Source of the DNA: Rapana venosa
Taxonomy: Eukaryota; Mollusca; Gastropoda; Neogastropoda; Muricidae
Assembly (NCBI GenBank): GCA_028751875.1
Contig: CM054151.1
Span: 39,993,026-40,057,025, forward strand
Direction: 5' to 3'
Length of the DNA stretch: 64,000 nt
Under the pieces are notes generated by a model. It was not told the DNA's origin, did no database searches, and saw only the letters and a program-made list of their open reading frames with translations. Both the position numbers and the translations under genes were made by a program. Shown here in pieces: positions 33,067-43,784 of this stretch (its first letter is position 1; the number at the start of each line of letters is the position of its first letter).

Positions 33067-34141
33067 ATGGAGGTCTATGCTGCTGATTACTCTAGTGACC
33101 AGGATTTGGTGATGGATCTGTCTAAAGAAGAAGAACCACAAGCTGTCATTTCTACTGAAAGGGAACCATCTCTCCGAGATATTTTGACAACTGTCCAAAA
33201 TCTCTCTAGAAGAATGGAAAATTTGGAAAGAAGTGCACTGCACTCCCGGAAGAGGAAAATGAGCGCTGGCTCAGACATAGAACCCCTTGTGGAAAATGAA
33301 GGGAAAAGAAAGAAGGCAGGCAGCGATTCAGAAACTGTTACTGACAGTGTTTCTGATGAGAGGGCAGAGGAGCTGGAGAAAGAACTGATGGCAGAATCTA
33401 TAGAGGATGAGGATAAAGAGGACGACATTTCGCTGAAATGGCATCATCCTTTGATGATAATGGGGAAAAAAAGGGCCACCGGTTTCTGAAAAACTGGCAA
33501 AGCTGCTTGAGTCCAGATTTGGATCGAAACTCCCAGACAGGAAACTGAGGGAAAAACTTACCAAGTACCCTATTCCCGAAAACTGTTCTTACCTGGACGT
33601 TCCCCGAACAAACCAGGAAGTTTTTTCTGTTCTCAAGCCCTTCTCACGAAAGACAGATGTCAGGATGGCAAATACACAAAAAACCCTGTCAAAAGCTGCC
33701 ATAGCGATAACGCTCTGCACTGACCGACTTCTGAAAGTAAGAGATACCATCTCAGGGCAGGAGGCAGCTAAAGTATGCGGTGAACTGACCGGATGCATAG
33801 CCTATCTTTCAGACGCCCTAGCCCTCACAGGTCATGCCAACCATGACCTGTCCCAGAAACGGAGAGAAATGCACCGACCCTGCCTACCCTGTGAACTCTC
33901 TGGCATATGTGCACCGCATGTTGCCATGACACCAGAACTACTGTACGGTGCCGAGTTTCACAAAGCATTGAAAGAAGTACAGGAGTCCCAGAAACTCGGT
34001 CAGAGCATGCGTGGCCAGCAAAAGAAAACCACATGGCAGCACAACAACACCAGCTCTTTTTTAGGCCGGAAGCCATGGAGGCAGGGGCAGACAAACAAGA
34101 TGTTTTGGAAGAAGGGTCAGAAAAACAGCCACCGGCAGTAA
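33067..34141 (+). pseudogene. DIRS gag-like ORF1
   Basis: Starts at ATG 33067 (MEVYAADYSSDQDLVMDLSK); an upstream in-frame ATG at 33004 lies in non-coding-looking sequence. An acidic N-terminal half (DEDKEDD near 33410) is followed by a frame change at an A-run (33458-33466). The second half contains ANTQKTLSKAAIAITLCTD, QEAAKVCGELTGC and a basic C-terminus (RKPWRQGQTNK, KKGQK) ending at 34141. DIRS ORF1 proteins have this kind of layout and probably bind RNA. The A-run frameshift could be a real lesion or an assembly error. Confidence 0.7.
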
Positions 34142-36075
34142 CTCGATCCCTGACTGAACCACCCCTCCCTTCTGGAAACAAGGTTAGTGAATTTGAACTT
34201 TGCTTGCCCTCTCTGTGTGCTTATCTTAAAGCCAAGCATGATAAATTTGCAGCAGGAAGCATTAAGGAAAAGTTGTCTCGCTGGAATGTGTTAACTTCTG
34301 ACCCTGATGTACTTGAAACAGTTGAAGGAATTAAAATCATTTTTGATGATTGCCCAGAAGATATAAAGCAAAGTTCACAAAGGTCATTTAACAAACATGA
34401 AAATTATGCTATTGACTTTGAAATAGAAAACCTGTTGAACAATTAGTGTGTGATTAAAGAATCCTTGCCAGAATCAGGACAAATTGTCTCACCTATCTTT
34501 GTTAGGGAGAAAAAAGATGGATCATTTAGAATGATTTTGAATCTGAAAGCTCTAAATGAAAAGGTAGAATATAAGAAATTTAAGATGGAAACAATACATA
34601 CAGCTTTGGATCTAGTGACGCAAAATAATTGATCTGAGAGATGCCTATTATGTCATAGCAGTAGAGGAGACTTTTCAGAAATACCTGAAATTCAGATGGA
34701 GAGGAAAACTGTACTGTTTTCAGGCAGCTGCCATGGGACTCAGTCCGATTCCCAGAAAATTCACAAAACTTATGAAACCTGTCCTAGCATGCTTACATGA
34801 TATGGGTCACCAGATAACTTCATTCATTGATGATAGTTTAATTGTTGGAGAGTCTGAAACAGAAGTTGTACAGTGTGTGACAGACAGGATAAAATTATTA
34901 GACTATCTAGGATTCTATGTACATGAAAAGAAATCTCAGTTCATACCTGTGCAAGAAATCACATACCTGGGTTTCAAAATAAACTCCATAGACATGTCCG
35001 TCATGCTGACAGATGAACGGAAACAGAAACTGTTGTGTGCATGCAAAGAATTATTCAGTCAGAAGAATGTTACCATAAGATCTCTGGCATCTTGTATTGG
35101 ACTAATGGTTTCTTGTTTTCTTGCTGTGCCAATGGGCCCTTTGTACTACAGAGCACTTGAACAAGACAAATGTTTTGCACTTAAAATAAGTAAGGGAAAC
35201 TGGGATAAGTCTGCAGTGTTATCAGCTGAAGGAAAAGCAGAGCTAGAATGGTGGATCAATAACATAGAAAAACAAAGGCTCATTCAGAGATCAGATCCTA
35301 CTATTACTATGAAGACAGACAGCTCAGGTACAGGATGGGGTGCTTGGATTGTTGAGACCAAAGCCCAAACACAAGGCTGGTGGAGTGAGAAAGACAAAGA
35401 AGGACATATAAACTCATTGGAGCTATTAGCTGTCTTGTTTGGTCTCAAATCTTTGTTGTGTGACAAACTGAATGTTCACATAAAAATCATGTCTGATAAC
35501 ACAAGCACAGTTGGTTGTATTAACAACATGGGTTCTAACAGATCTAAACAGCTGAATAACGTGTCTCAGCAAATCTGGCATTGGTGTGAAAGCAGGAACA
35601 TATGCTCATGCTGCCCACACCTGGAGTTGATAATATTGAAGCTGACAGGCTGTCTAGACAGGGCCACATAGACACAGAATGGAAACTAAATTCACTGCTT
35701 CTCTCTGAGGCTCTGAATATTCTAGATATAAAACCTGACATTGACTTGTTTGCTTCTAGATTAAATTTTCAGTTTTCCAGATATGTGTCTTTCTTGCCTG
35801 ACCCAGGAGCATGTGCTATTGACGCATTTAGCATGTATTGGGGTAATGAAACTGTCTATTGTTTTCCCCCTTTCAGCATTCTATCCCTGTCCTGGCAAAG
35901 TTAAAGAAAGACAAAGCAAGAGGGGTTATAGTAGCACCAGCCTGGAAAAACCAGCCTTTTGGCCAGCACTAATGAAAATCCTCGCAGCCAGGCCAGTCCT
36001 CTTGTCAGCCAGGAACACTCTACTGACACAACCAAGTCAAAAGGAGATGAAACACCCACTAAAAAAAGCTTGACT
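33960..36075 (+). pseudogene. DIRS reverse transcriptase-RNase H ORF2, broken
   Basis: It overlaps the end of ORF1 in another frame. RT blocks: VREKKDGSFRMILNLKALN (34501-34557), IDLRDAYYVIAVEE (34629-34670), AAAMGLSPIPRKFTKLM (34724-34773) and the catalytic SFIDDSLIVG (34822-34851), where FIDD stands for YxDD. RNase H blocks: KTDSSGTGWGAW (35312-35347), INSLELLAVLFGL (35410-35448) and MSDNTSTVGCINNMGS (35488-35535). After a frame change near 35605 comes the DIRS-type spacer, ADRLSRQG, DIDLFASRLNFQFSRYVSF and DPGACAIDAFSM (35646-35840). Lesions: in-frame TAG at 34444-34446 and frame changes near 34625, 34730, 35605 and 35890. Confidence 0.88.
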
Positions 36076-37077
36076 CTGTTAGTCTGCAAAGTGTCAGGGA
36101 TAGATTCAAAAACACAAGGGTTTTCTGAGGACACTACCAGTATTCTCATGTCCTCATGGCGACCTGCAACAAAACAGATGTATGATGTGTACATACGAAA
36201 GTGGGAGAGGTACGCGTGTGAGCAACAGGTGGATTCAGTTTCACCGCCTCTAGCCACAGCTGTAAATTTTCTGGCATCTCTGTTGAAAGAGGGATATTCA
36301 TATAGGGCTGTGGGCACCACTCGTTCTGCGCTAAGTTGTTTTCTCTGCAACTATGAAGGGGCTACGTTCGGTCAACATGAACTTGTAAAAAGATTTATGA
36401 AGGGTGTTTTTGAAAGAAAACCACCACTACCAAAGTATCACCAAACTTGGGATGTAAATATTGTGCTTAAAATGCTAGAAACGTGGGTTCCAGTGGATAA
36501 ACTAACGTTCAAAGAACTGACAATGAAACTTGTGATGTTAATTGTCAATGCTGTCGGGTCAGAGGTGTCAAACTATTGCTGCACTTGACATCGATAATAT
36601 GCTACTAACGAGGGAAAATGTGTATTTTATGTAAATAGTTTATTAAAACAATCAAGAAGAGGAGCCCATCAATCACCGATTGAACTCATGGCTTTTGTGG
36701 ATAAGGAGGCTCTGTGTGTAGTTCACACATTGAAAGAATACCTTAGACGAAGAAAAGAAATGAGGGCTCAGATTTCCACTGGACATTTGTTTATCACTCT
36801 CCAAGCACCGCACAGAGGAGCTAGTAGCGATACCATCTCTCGCTGGCTGAAATGGACGCTGGAGAGGGCAGGCATAGACATTACACGCTTCACAGCGCAC
36901 AGTACCAGGTCAGCCAGTACTTCAGCAGCAAAACTTGCAGACGCTCCAATACAAATCATAATGAAAGCAGCTGGATGGACAAATGTTTCCACATTTGAAA
37001 AATTTTATAATAAGAATGTGGGACCAACACTGACCATGGGCCAGTCCATCATGGAGCATTTCCTAACACAGAAGTAA
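36060..37077 (+). pseudogene. DIRS tyrosine recombinase, one frameshift
   Basis: The N-terminal core-binding part has SSWRPATKQMYDVYIRKWERY (36150-36212) and TAVNFLASLLKEGYSYRAV (36259-36315). The catalytic part contains the first Arg in GQRCQTIAALDIDN (about 36557-36600), the HxxR pair as HSTR (36898-36909) and the nucleophile Tyr in FEKFYNKN (Tyr codon 37006-37008), so the R-H-R-Y residues are all visible. A frame change near 36555 and another near 36610-36630 separate the halves. Such recombinases integrate the circular DNA copy by strand exchange. Confidence 0.88.
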
Positions 37078-37142
37078 GGTAGGACATGTTTCTTTTTTCA
37101 TGTGATGGATGTGTTTGTCTCGAGAACACTGTGGCTCTCAAA

Positions 37143-37280
37143 TCTCATGTGCCTGTAGTGGAGGTATACAGGAAATGAGCAAGAATTAAATACAATAAAG
37201 GCGAGACTTACCTCGTAAAGTTTGAAGCTGTTTGTAAATTCTTGTGAATTTATTGTAGACCGGAACGGAGTGCACATGCC
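37143..37280. repeat. DIRS internal complementary region (ICR)
   Basis: 37143-37188 (gcacatgagatt-like reversed; cctgtagtggaggtatacag; aaatgagcaagaatta) is the reverse complement of the left element end. 37189-37280 (aatacaataaaggcgagact to accggaacggagtgcacatg) is the reverse complement of the right end, 37541-37633. In DIRS elements the ICR acts as the template that restores both ends during circle formation. Confidence 0.87.
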
Positions 37281-37499
37281 CACCCGTGCAATGGTCTGCA
37301 TGCATACCATGCAAGTAAAATGAAATGCATACCATGCAAACGAAACTACTACCACTAGAAAAAATGAAGAATTGCCATCAGTGTTCTTGCACACCGTGCA
37401 AATAGTAAGACATCCCACCCAAAGTAAATGAAAAGGAATGATAACAATGTTTATTAATTATATGATGATCCTGTTATATATAGTGTGACACAGTGTTCT

Positions 37500-37633
37500 C
37501 TCCAGGCTCTAAAAACTGGCGGTAGGCTGCGCCCGGTTTCTCATGTGCACTCCGTTCCGGTCTACAATAAATTCGCAAGAATTTACAAACAGCTTCAACT
37601 TACGAGGTAAGTCTCGCTTTATTGTATTTAATT
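37500..37633 (-). repeat. DIRS right inverted terminal repeat
   Basis: aaactggcggtaggctgcgc and ccggtttctcatgtgc (37515-37547) mirror the left ITR. The outer segment (37548-37633) is unique to the right end and complementary to the second half of the ICR. It ends gtatttaatt. Confidence 0.87.
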
Positions 37634-37704
37634 ATATGTGACAATACCATACAATACAATACAATGCAATGCGAAACAATTCCATACATTACAATGCAAT
37701 GCAC
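37634..37704. repeat. 70-bp direct repeat, right copy
   Basis: Starts exactly where the DIRS right end stops: atgtgacaataccatacaat through to acaatgcaatgcac. Matches the tail of SINE2 at 30093-30164. Confidence 0.88.
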
Positions 37705-38728
37705 AGTAGGCATTCTTCAGTCTTGGAAAACTATGGAGTTGCGCTCTCGGTATTAATTCTGGTACAGTGTGGGTTGTGGCTGGCCAGTCCGACACAGAAA
37801 AGACAGTCCCTATGACAGAGGGCACATACGAAGTCTGACACTGGCCTGTCTGCCTGGGCTGCAGCCTTTCTTGTCGCTCTGTTTGCCTGTGCTGCTGACC
37901 AGATGTCTCTTCACAATGCAATGCAATACACAACAATACAAAGAATCTACTGCCCTTTTCGAGGGGTGGGGTGGGGTGGGAAGGGGCAGGTGCAAAAGAA
38001 CATATGACCCCAAGAACCCGTTTATTGACCGATTGTTTCTTTCGTTTTCCAGAACATACATACACATGACCCCTTTTCAAACCCCAAATCAGTCAGCCCT
38101 CCCCAAAGTAACCAGTGAACAGGGAGCAACCAACCTGTGACCATTTTGCGTGACGTAAAACATTGGCCGAAAGTGTTTCCTTTGCAGAGGCTTGATTTTC
38201 TTCCCCGTGAAAAGAAAAAACAACAATCTTTTGTTTCTCTAGGGGCATCAAGCCTTGAGAGGTGTATGTGCACTCAGGTTACTACACTCCACCCTTAGCT
38301 TCACAAGTCAAGTAGTGTCTCGTATAATAGGGTGCTTGTGAACCAAAGAATTGTTGCTGATTTTCACAGATTTTTTTTAAATGTATGAAAACAATTAATG
38401 CACTGTGTGTTTTTGTTGTTGTTTGTTTGTTGTTAGGTTGGGGTTGTTGTTGTTGGTGGTGGTTTGTTTGTTGTTGTTTTTTCGGGGGTTGATGACAGAG
38501 AGAGCACTACCAGGTAGTCACGAGAAAGTTAGAAATGATCATTAAATGAGGAGTTTTCTTCTTTTGGTGAGTGTACGGATCATCAGTCGCCAAAAGAATG
38601 TTGATTTTGTACTTGAACATGAGAGAAATGTCTGTACCCCTGCTATCTGAAGTGGCTGGATAGAACATGTTTGAACTTGATATTGACTGAGTTATCTGTT
38701 ATTCATTTTCAATTATGTTTAAGTTTTA
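37705..38728. other. No recognisable gene; GTT-rich patch at 38405-38480
   Basis: Unique-looking sequence apart from another caatgcaatacacaacaatac patch at 37915-37935 and the GTT/GTTT patch. Overlapping frames of 80-150 codons at 37628-38273 have no motif. Confidence 0.5.
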
Positions 38729-39132
38729 TTGACTTGTTTAATCCGTTATTTATTTTTTTTAGTCATGTTTTGCATGGTTTCTGCTAATGTGTATTGTTTT
38801 CATGTGGTGGTTGGTCCTTCTGAGGCGGGAGCAGAGAACCAACATGACATTTCTGGTGCATCTGGCATGGGGCTGAAGAGAAGTCCATTCCTGGCTGTGC
38901 TTCTCTTCCTCATTCTCCTCAGCTCTGTAACGTGAATGGGTGTTGACCTCTCTCGTGTACAGAGCCAGGATTGGGCCATTTCTAAATATGGCAGATTGAC
39001 TCAGATGCAAGCTCTTTTTCTTCAGAAGGGAAACTGTTCTTCCATTCTTTCTACTGAAGTATGCTAAGATAAAAAGTCATCTAACACTGTCCTTCCTTCT
39101 GTTTTTTTCTTACAAGGTTACTAGAAATTGAT

Positions 39133-39953
39133 ATGCTTCTATTATTTGGTAAACTGCAAAGTTATAAATCTAATGAGTCAGCTGCCCTACTGGTCGATTC
39201 CGATCATAGTTATCCATCTCTTGGTAAACAGTTACTTCTAAAATCAGGAGACATTGAAAGTAATCCTGGTCCTACTGATGGATATGGTGGACTCTGTGTC
39301 ATGCATTTAAATGCCCGCAGTTTAAAAAATAAGTTAGACCTTCTTCAAATAAAATCCCATCAGTTTGACATCAAGACAATCTCAGAAACCTGGCTATCCC
39401 CATCTAATAATACTAACTCTCTTCTGATCCAGAACTTTCATTCTCCTGTCCATGCAGACAAACCAAATGATCCTCATGGCGGGGTAGCAGTCTTTGTTAT
39501 AAAGATAATCGATATTGTAAACCATGACTAGATCTACATGTCCAGAATTTGGAAGCAGTCTGGATCAAGAAAGTTTACTTATTGGTTCATTCTATCGCCC
39601 CCCAAATGCAAATGTAGATTATTAGAACCTGATAAGTGATAGCTCCGAAGAGTAGATTGAACTATGATGAACTTCATTATTCTGGGTGACTTCAATGTCG
39701 ACATGTTAACTAACCCAACTAGACATTTGACTAACACACTAAATGTATACAATCTGAAACTATGGTAAATTCTCCAACCAGGGTTACTGACAATTCTAAA
39801 ACACTTCTTGAACTAGTTCTTACCCAGAGTCCCGAACTGATTACGTCAGTTGACGTCTTACCTCCCTTTTGTAGTGACCACAGTGTCCCTTTTGTCACAC
39901 TAAAGCAGCAGGTTATACAACAAAGGACTGTTGAAAGAACAGTCTTCATTTAG
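39133..39953 (+). pseudogene. LINE-D N-terminus with 2A-like peptide and APE endonuclease
   Basis: From ATG 39133 the frame gives a leader of about 34 residues, LLLKSGDIESNPGP (residues 34-47, the 2A-like motif), then the endonuclease blocks: VMHLNARSLKNKLDLLQ (metal-binding Asn region), ISETWLSP (catalytic Glu) and GGVAVFV. The frame breaks at 39531. Further blocks follow in other frames: ILGDFNVDML (39683-39712, Asp/Asn pair) and SDHSVPFV (39877-39900, Asp-His). All catalytic blocks of an APE-type endonuclease are recognisable, which nicks target DNA for priming. Confidence 0.85.
39247..39273 (+). other. 2A-like ribosome-skipping motif GDIESNPGP
   Basis: Codons 39-47 of the LINE-D frame read GDIESNPGP and match the D-x-E-x-NPGP consensus. 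The stretch is preceded by hydrophobic LLL and followed by TDG. 2A sequences make the ribosome skip the Gly-Pro bond. They are known at the N-terminus of some non-LTR retrotransposons (trypanosome L1Tc and CR1-like elements of marine invertebrates). Confidence 0.85.
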
Positions 39954-39986
39954 GACAAGTTAAACTCGAACACGTTCTGTGAATTA

Positions 39987-41535
39987 TTGACAAATGTAAA
40001 CTGGGATGATATAATATTGCCTCAGTATAATCCAATCAAAGAAGCATGCGAAATCTTTACTGAAAGATCTATGGAGGCTGCAAAACAATGCATGCCATCC
40101 ACAACTATAAAAGTACTCCCAGGGGATACTCCATTGTTTAACACTGAACTAAAAAGACTTATCAGTAAAATAAATAAAATTCACAGAAAAGCCAAAAGAA
40201 CAGACCTGCAAACAGATTTGGAAAATGTTCGTAAGTTGAGGAATGAAGTCGTAGAAAAGGTTAGGTTTTTCAAAGTGCTTTTTTTTTAAAATCGAAGATA
40301 ATGGAACATAGTTTCATCCGAAGGACTTAAGAAAGTTAAGAAGGTCCGAAGGTAAGAAAGTTAGAATACTATAGTGAATTAAGTGATATTGTAGCCAATC
40401 CAAATTAGTTTGGACAAAAGAATTGGTGGAGAATAGTAAAGCAGTTCATAACTAAAAAAGGTATAAAATCTGATAGTATACCTCCACTCACTACAGATGA
40501 CGACAAAGCAATAGTGTTTAAGGAGTTTATTTTCTATAAACCAATGTAAACTAGAAAACGAAGGTGATCCTCTGCCACACATCGATAGTAATAACTTGAT
40601 TGAAATAAATGAAATAACTTTAACTGTTTCTGAAGTCAAAGATATGATCAAACGACTGAATCCTAAAAAAACATCTGGTCCGGATTTAGTTCATAACAGA
40701 TTATTGATTGCATCTGCCTATGTGATTTCTATTCCATTAACTGCATTTTTTAATCAATGCCTGTTTGAAAGTAAATTTCCCCAGCTTTGGAAACTAGCAA
40801 CTGTTACACCTGTCAATAAAAATGGAAGTAAATATGAGTGCACCAACTACCGACCAATATCGCTCTTAAGTTGCATTGGTAAATTGTTCGAACGATGTAT
40901 ACAGAAACATGTTTATGCATTTCTTACATATAACAATTTGACTACTAATGCTCAATCAGGTTTCATACAAGGTGATTCAACCATTTACCAGCCTCTTACT
41001 ATCTATGACGAATTAGTTAAATATTATGATACAAGCAAACCTGTTCAATCTGTATTCTTTGACATTTCTAAGGCATTCGACCGTGTATAGCATAGAGGTC
41101 TTTGAGAACATAGGGATAAGAGGTAAACTGTTACTTTGGTTTAATGACTATATTTCCGACAGGTATCAGTCTGTTGTGATCAAAGGTGAAAAGTCTGATA
41201 AGAAAAGAGTACCCCAGGGAGCACCACAAGGATCTGTCTTTGGTCCATTGCTGTTTTTGATTTACATTAATGATATAGTTTGCAACATTCAGTCAACTGT
41301 TAAGCTATTTGCAGATGACACAAGCATATCTCTACCACTGGAAAACCCTATCACTAGAAAAGAAATACTGCAAGCTGACCTAGATAAGATTGACACATGG
41401 GCAAAAACATGGAAAGTTAAATTTAACGAATCAAAGACGGACCTACTAAATGTTTTTCGCAGAAATGTAACATCACACATGACCTTACTTTTGGACATAC
41501 AATACTTCAACAACATGATCAGCATAAACATTTAG
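39987..41535 (+). pseudogene. LINE-D linker and reverse transcriptase, frame-broken
   Basis: The linker is 39987-40289. RT blocks: PKKTSGPDLVHNRLL (40660-40705), ATVTPVNKNGS and NYRPISLLSCIGKLFERC (40850-40900), AQSGFIQGDST (40950-40982) and VFFDISKAFDRV (41052-41087). TAG follows at 41088-41090, where the conserved Trp codon is expected. The frame then changes. QGAPQGSVFGPLLFLIYIND (41217-41275) and catalytic FADD (41308-41319) are intact. A further frame change falls near 41500. The block order matches the decayed copy at 3850-7060. Confidence 0.87.
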
Positions 41536-41620
41536 GCATCATTCTTCAAGAAAATTGCAAGTGGGAAAGCCACGTAGATAGTATAGTAATTAAAGCTGGC
41601 TTGTTAATTAATTGTCTCAG

Positions 41621-41625
<5 letters not shown>

Positions 41626-41651
<26 letters not shown>

Positions 41652-41878
41652 GTATGGAATTTATATAGCGCTGAATCTTGTAAAGCAACAAATAAAAGCG
41701 CTCAGTTGATTTTTTTTTGGCGTGTATATGCGGTTTTGTAAATTTTGTCATCTGTTCCCACTGGCACACAATGGCCTACTCTTTCGAACAGCGGAACAGG
41801 ATTTAATGTGTGCGCAAGATGTTATGCATGCGTTCGCACACGGGGCCTCGGTTTATAGTCTCATCCGAAGGACTTACA
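41626..41878 (-). mobile_element. SINE1 type-a copy inserted in LINE-D
   Basis: (ATA)n at 41626-41650, tgtatggaatttatatagcg, the LINE-C tail, then the SINE1 body up to ggtttatagtctcatccgaa and ggactt. The tRNA-like head is missing. It splits the LINE-D protein between ...NCLRY and KYKLSRKAL. Both flanks contain atata, but no longer target duplication can be seen. Confidence 0.87.
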
Positions 41879-42690
41879 AATTACAAATATAAGCTTTCCA
41901 GGAAGGCCTTAGAAACAATATTTGACTACGCTGATATCATTTGGGACAACTGCACAAACTACCAGTCCAACCTTTTGGAAAATTTACATTTGGATGCTCT
42001 GCGCATCATAACTGGTACCACTTGCGGAACAAGCCACCAAAAACTTTATGGAGAAACTGGATTCTGTGCACTGCAAGAGAGAAGACCGCGGCATAAAGTA
42101 ATCATGTATTTTAAGATAATTGACAATAGGTGTCCTAGATATCTTTCTAACCTACTTCCACCACTAGTATCAACTGTTAATCCATACCATAGACGCAGAC
42201 CCATGGAACGTCTTGTTCCAGTCCACTATACTGACATATACAATAAGTTTTTCTTCCCCTCAACAACAACGATGTGGAACAGTCTTCCTCAGTGTATTCA
42301 GCAGACAAAGTCTCTTGGTTAGCTAAAACGTCATCTGTCTTTTACTGACACTTCAGTTCCACCTTACTATTACTGTGGAGCAAAGAAAAAGAGCAAATAA
42401 TCAATTGTTGCTTAAGGCTTGGCATAAGTGATCTTAACTATGACTTATTTAATCGTCATCCGACCAATGATGCTTCATGTGCCTGTACTTACCCTCATGA
42501 AACAGCCGGGCATTATTTTCTTCACTGTCCTCAGTACAGGACACAGCGAATAAATACCATTCTCACCCTCCCACAAGAACTAATTAGTATACACAATCTA
42601 CTGTCTGGAAGTACAGCTGTAAGTATTGACACTAACACTCAGATTTCTGAAACAGTTCATACAAACAAATCGCTTTAATAATATCTAAAT
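41879..42690 (+). pseudogene. LINE-D C-terminal domain
   Basis: Starts with YKLSRKALETIFDYADIIWD (41890-41945), then RIITGTTCGTSHQKLYGETG, LQERRPRHKVIMYFKI and TTTMWNSLPQCIQ, to a stop at 42323. Beyond a frame change, LRLGISDLNYDLFNRHP and a Cys/His cluster CACTYPHETAGHYFLHC (about 42480-42530) complete the C-terminus near 42680. The cluster resembles the zinc-knuckle-like end of CR1-group ORF2 proteins. Confidence 0.8.
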
Positions 42691-43007
42691 GGACTCTCAT
42701 TTCTTTGTCTTATGCCCTCCTTTTCACTCATTCCGTGTGAGTATCTTCGTTTACCCTAAGTAGTGGCGAACATCTGACTTGTAATTCTATATTTATGAGT
42801 ATGCCAGCGGAATCAGTCCATCAACAGCTTCAGTTACAAGATGGACAGTACACCCGATGTGTTGACACCCCATATCGTCTTTATACCTTATCTTGCACCC
42901 CCACCCCACCCCCTCTCTATCTCTCTCTCTGGATCTACCTTACTACCGCATTTTCACTTCATTCTTCTTTTCGTTATAGCTATCATTATCATTATAATCA
43001 TGAGTAC

Positions 43008-43135
43008 AAGATATATCATTGCTGCTATTATTATTGTTGTTGTTGTTGCTAGTATTATTATTATTATCTTTGTCGTTGTTATTATTTTTATTATGATTAT
43101 TATTTTTGTTATTATTATTGCTATTATTATTACGC
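43008..43135. repeat. ATT-rich microsatellite
   Basis: Interrupted (ATT)n/(GTT)n of about 125 bases. It may be the tail of LINE-D or an independent repeat. Ile/Val- and Asn-rich frames over it are artefacts. Confidence 0.85.
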
Positions 43136-43190
43136 TTGATGACTTTACTCATCTATTTTTGCAATCCTTTATTTTTGTATGCATCTTTTG

Positions 43191-43784
43191 AACAGTTTCA
43201 AACAAATGGCTTGTTGGTATGCCGCATGTCCAATGGAAACGATTGTTGTCATTAGATTTGTTCAAATCACTTTAAAACATATGCAACTATCAGTGATATT
43301 ATAACATGTATCAGTCATCTGTTGCAAAGTGAAGTCATCCGTCACAACGTGTGTATGTGAATATGGCAGGACCACTACAAGTTTACTTATTGTCCTGTCA
43401 AGGTATGTGCGTATTTTTGTGACACTTTCCACGAATAAGTTCTGTTTATTAAACCAACATGTTTGAACTTCACTGACGTATCTTCTATGGTCATTTTTTC
43501 CCCGCTGTAATGACGAGATATGAATACAGACTGCAGTTTTTCAATGATAATTAACTGACACACACAAAATCTCAGGGAACTGTTGTCCAAGAACAAAAAC
43601 ACCACAGGTCTGTATCTATATTCTCTCAGTTGTCATAAATGAGAGCCTCTAGACCTCCAGACTCCCGATCCATTCAGAGGAGGTTATCAAAGTTAAGATG
43701 AGTCGTTAAGTGTGCAGTGTGGGCCTTTTGTTGCGCACAGCGAGCTTTGACATAGTTATGTATGGTGATTTGTATATAAAGTAA
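43191..43784. other. No recognisable feature
   Basis: Unique-looking sequence without a coding frame beyond chance. Confidence 0.5.

Larger units (their letters stand above)
32734..37633 (+). mobile_element. DIRS-type tyrosine-recombinase retrotransposon
   Basis: A 4.9-kb element with gag-like ORF, RT, RNase H, a DIRS-specific spacer domain and a tyrosine recombinase, all on the plus strand. Inverted terminal repeats lie at 32734-32815 and 37500-37633. An internal complementary region at 37143-37280 is complementary first to the outer left end and then to the outer right end. This arrangement (ITRs plus ICR) is diagnostic of the DIRS1-like group, as opposed to the split direct repeats of Ngaro/PAT. 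Such elements integrate through a circular DNA intermediate and usually make no target duplication. Frameshifts and stops make this copy defective. Confidence 0.9.
38729..43190 (+). mobile_element. LINE-D, CR1-like retrotransposon with 2A motif
   Basis: The best-preserved LINE of the window: a 5' region, a 2A-like motif, APE endonuclease, RT, C-terminal domain with a Cys/His motif, and probably a 3' UTR that ends in an ATT-rich tract (43008-43135). A SINE1 copy interrupts it at 41626-41878 and a tiny SINE1 scrap at about 40275-40335. Several frameshifts and a TAG make it non-functional. The 5' end is uncertain; the 68-codon frame at 38729-38935 (hydrophobic at both ends) may belong to the 5' region or may be chance. 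Confidence 0.82.

Noticed and set aside
32734..37633. Retrovirus or LTR retrotransposon
   Set aside because: There is no protease, DDE integrase or direct LTR. The recombinase is of the tyrosine type and the ends are inverted with an internal complementary region, as in DIRS elements.
37628..38273. Host coding exons suggested by overlapping frames of 80-150 codons
   Set aside because: The frames on both strands overlap and have no recognisable domain. The first part is CAATA-rich tail sequence.
38729..38935. Small secreted or membrane protein gene (hydrophobic at both ends)
   Set aside because: 68 codons only, placed in the 5' region of LINE-D, with no second copy or conserved motif to support it. 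It was kept only as a remark under LINE-D.
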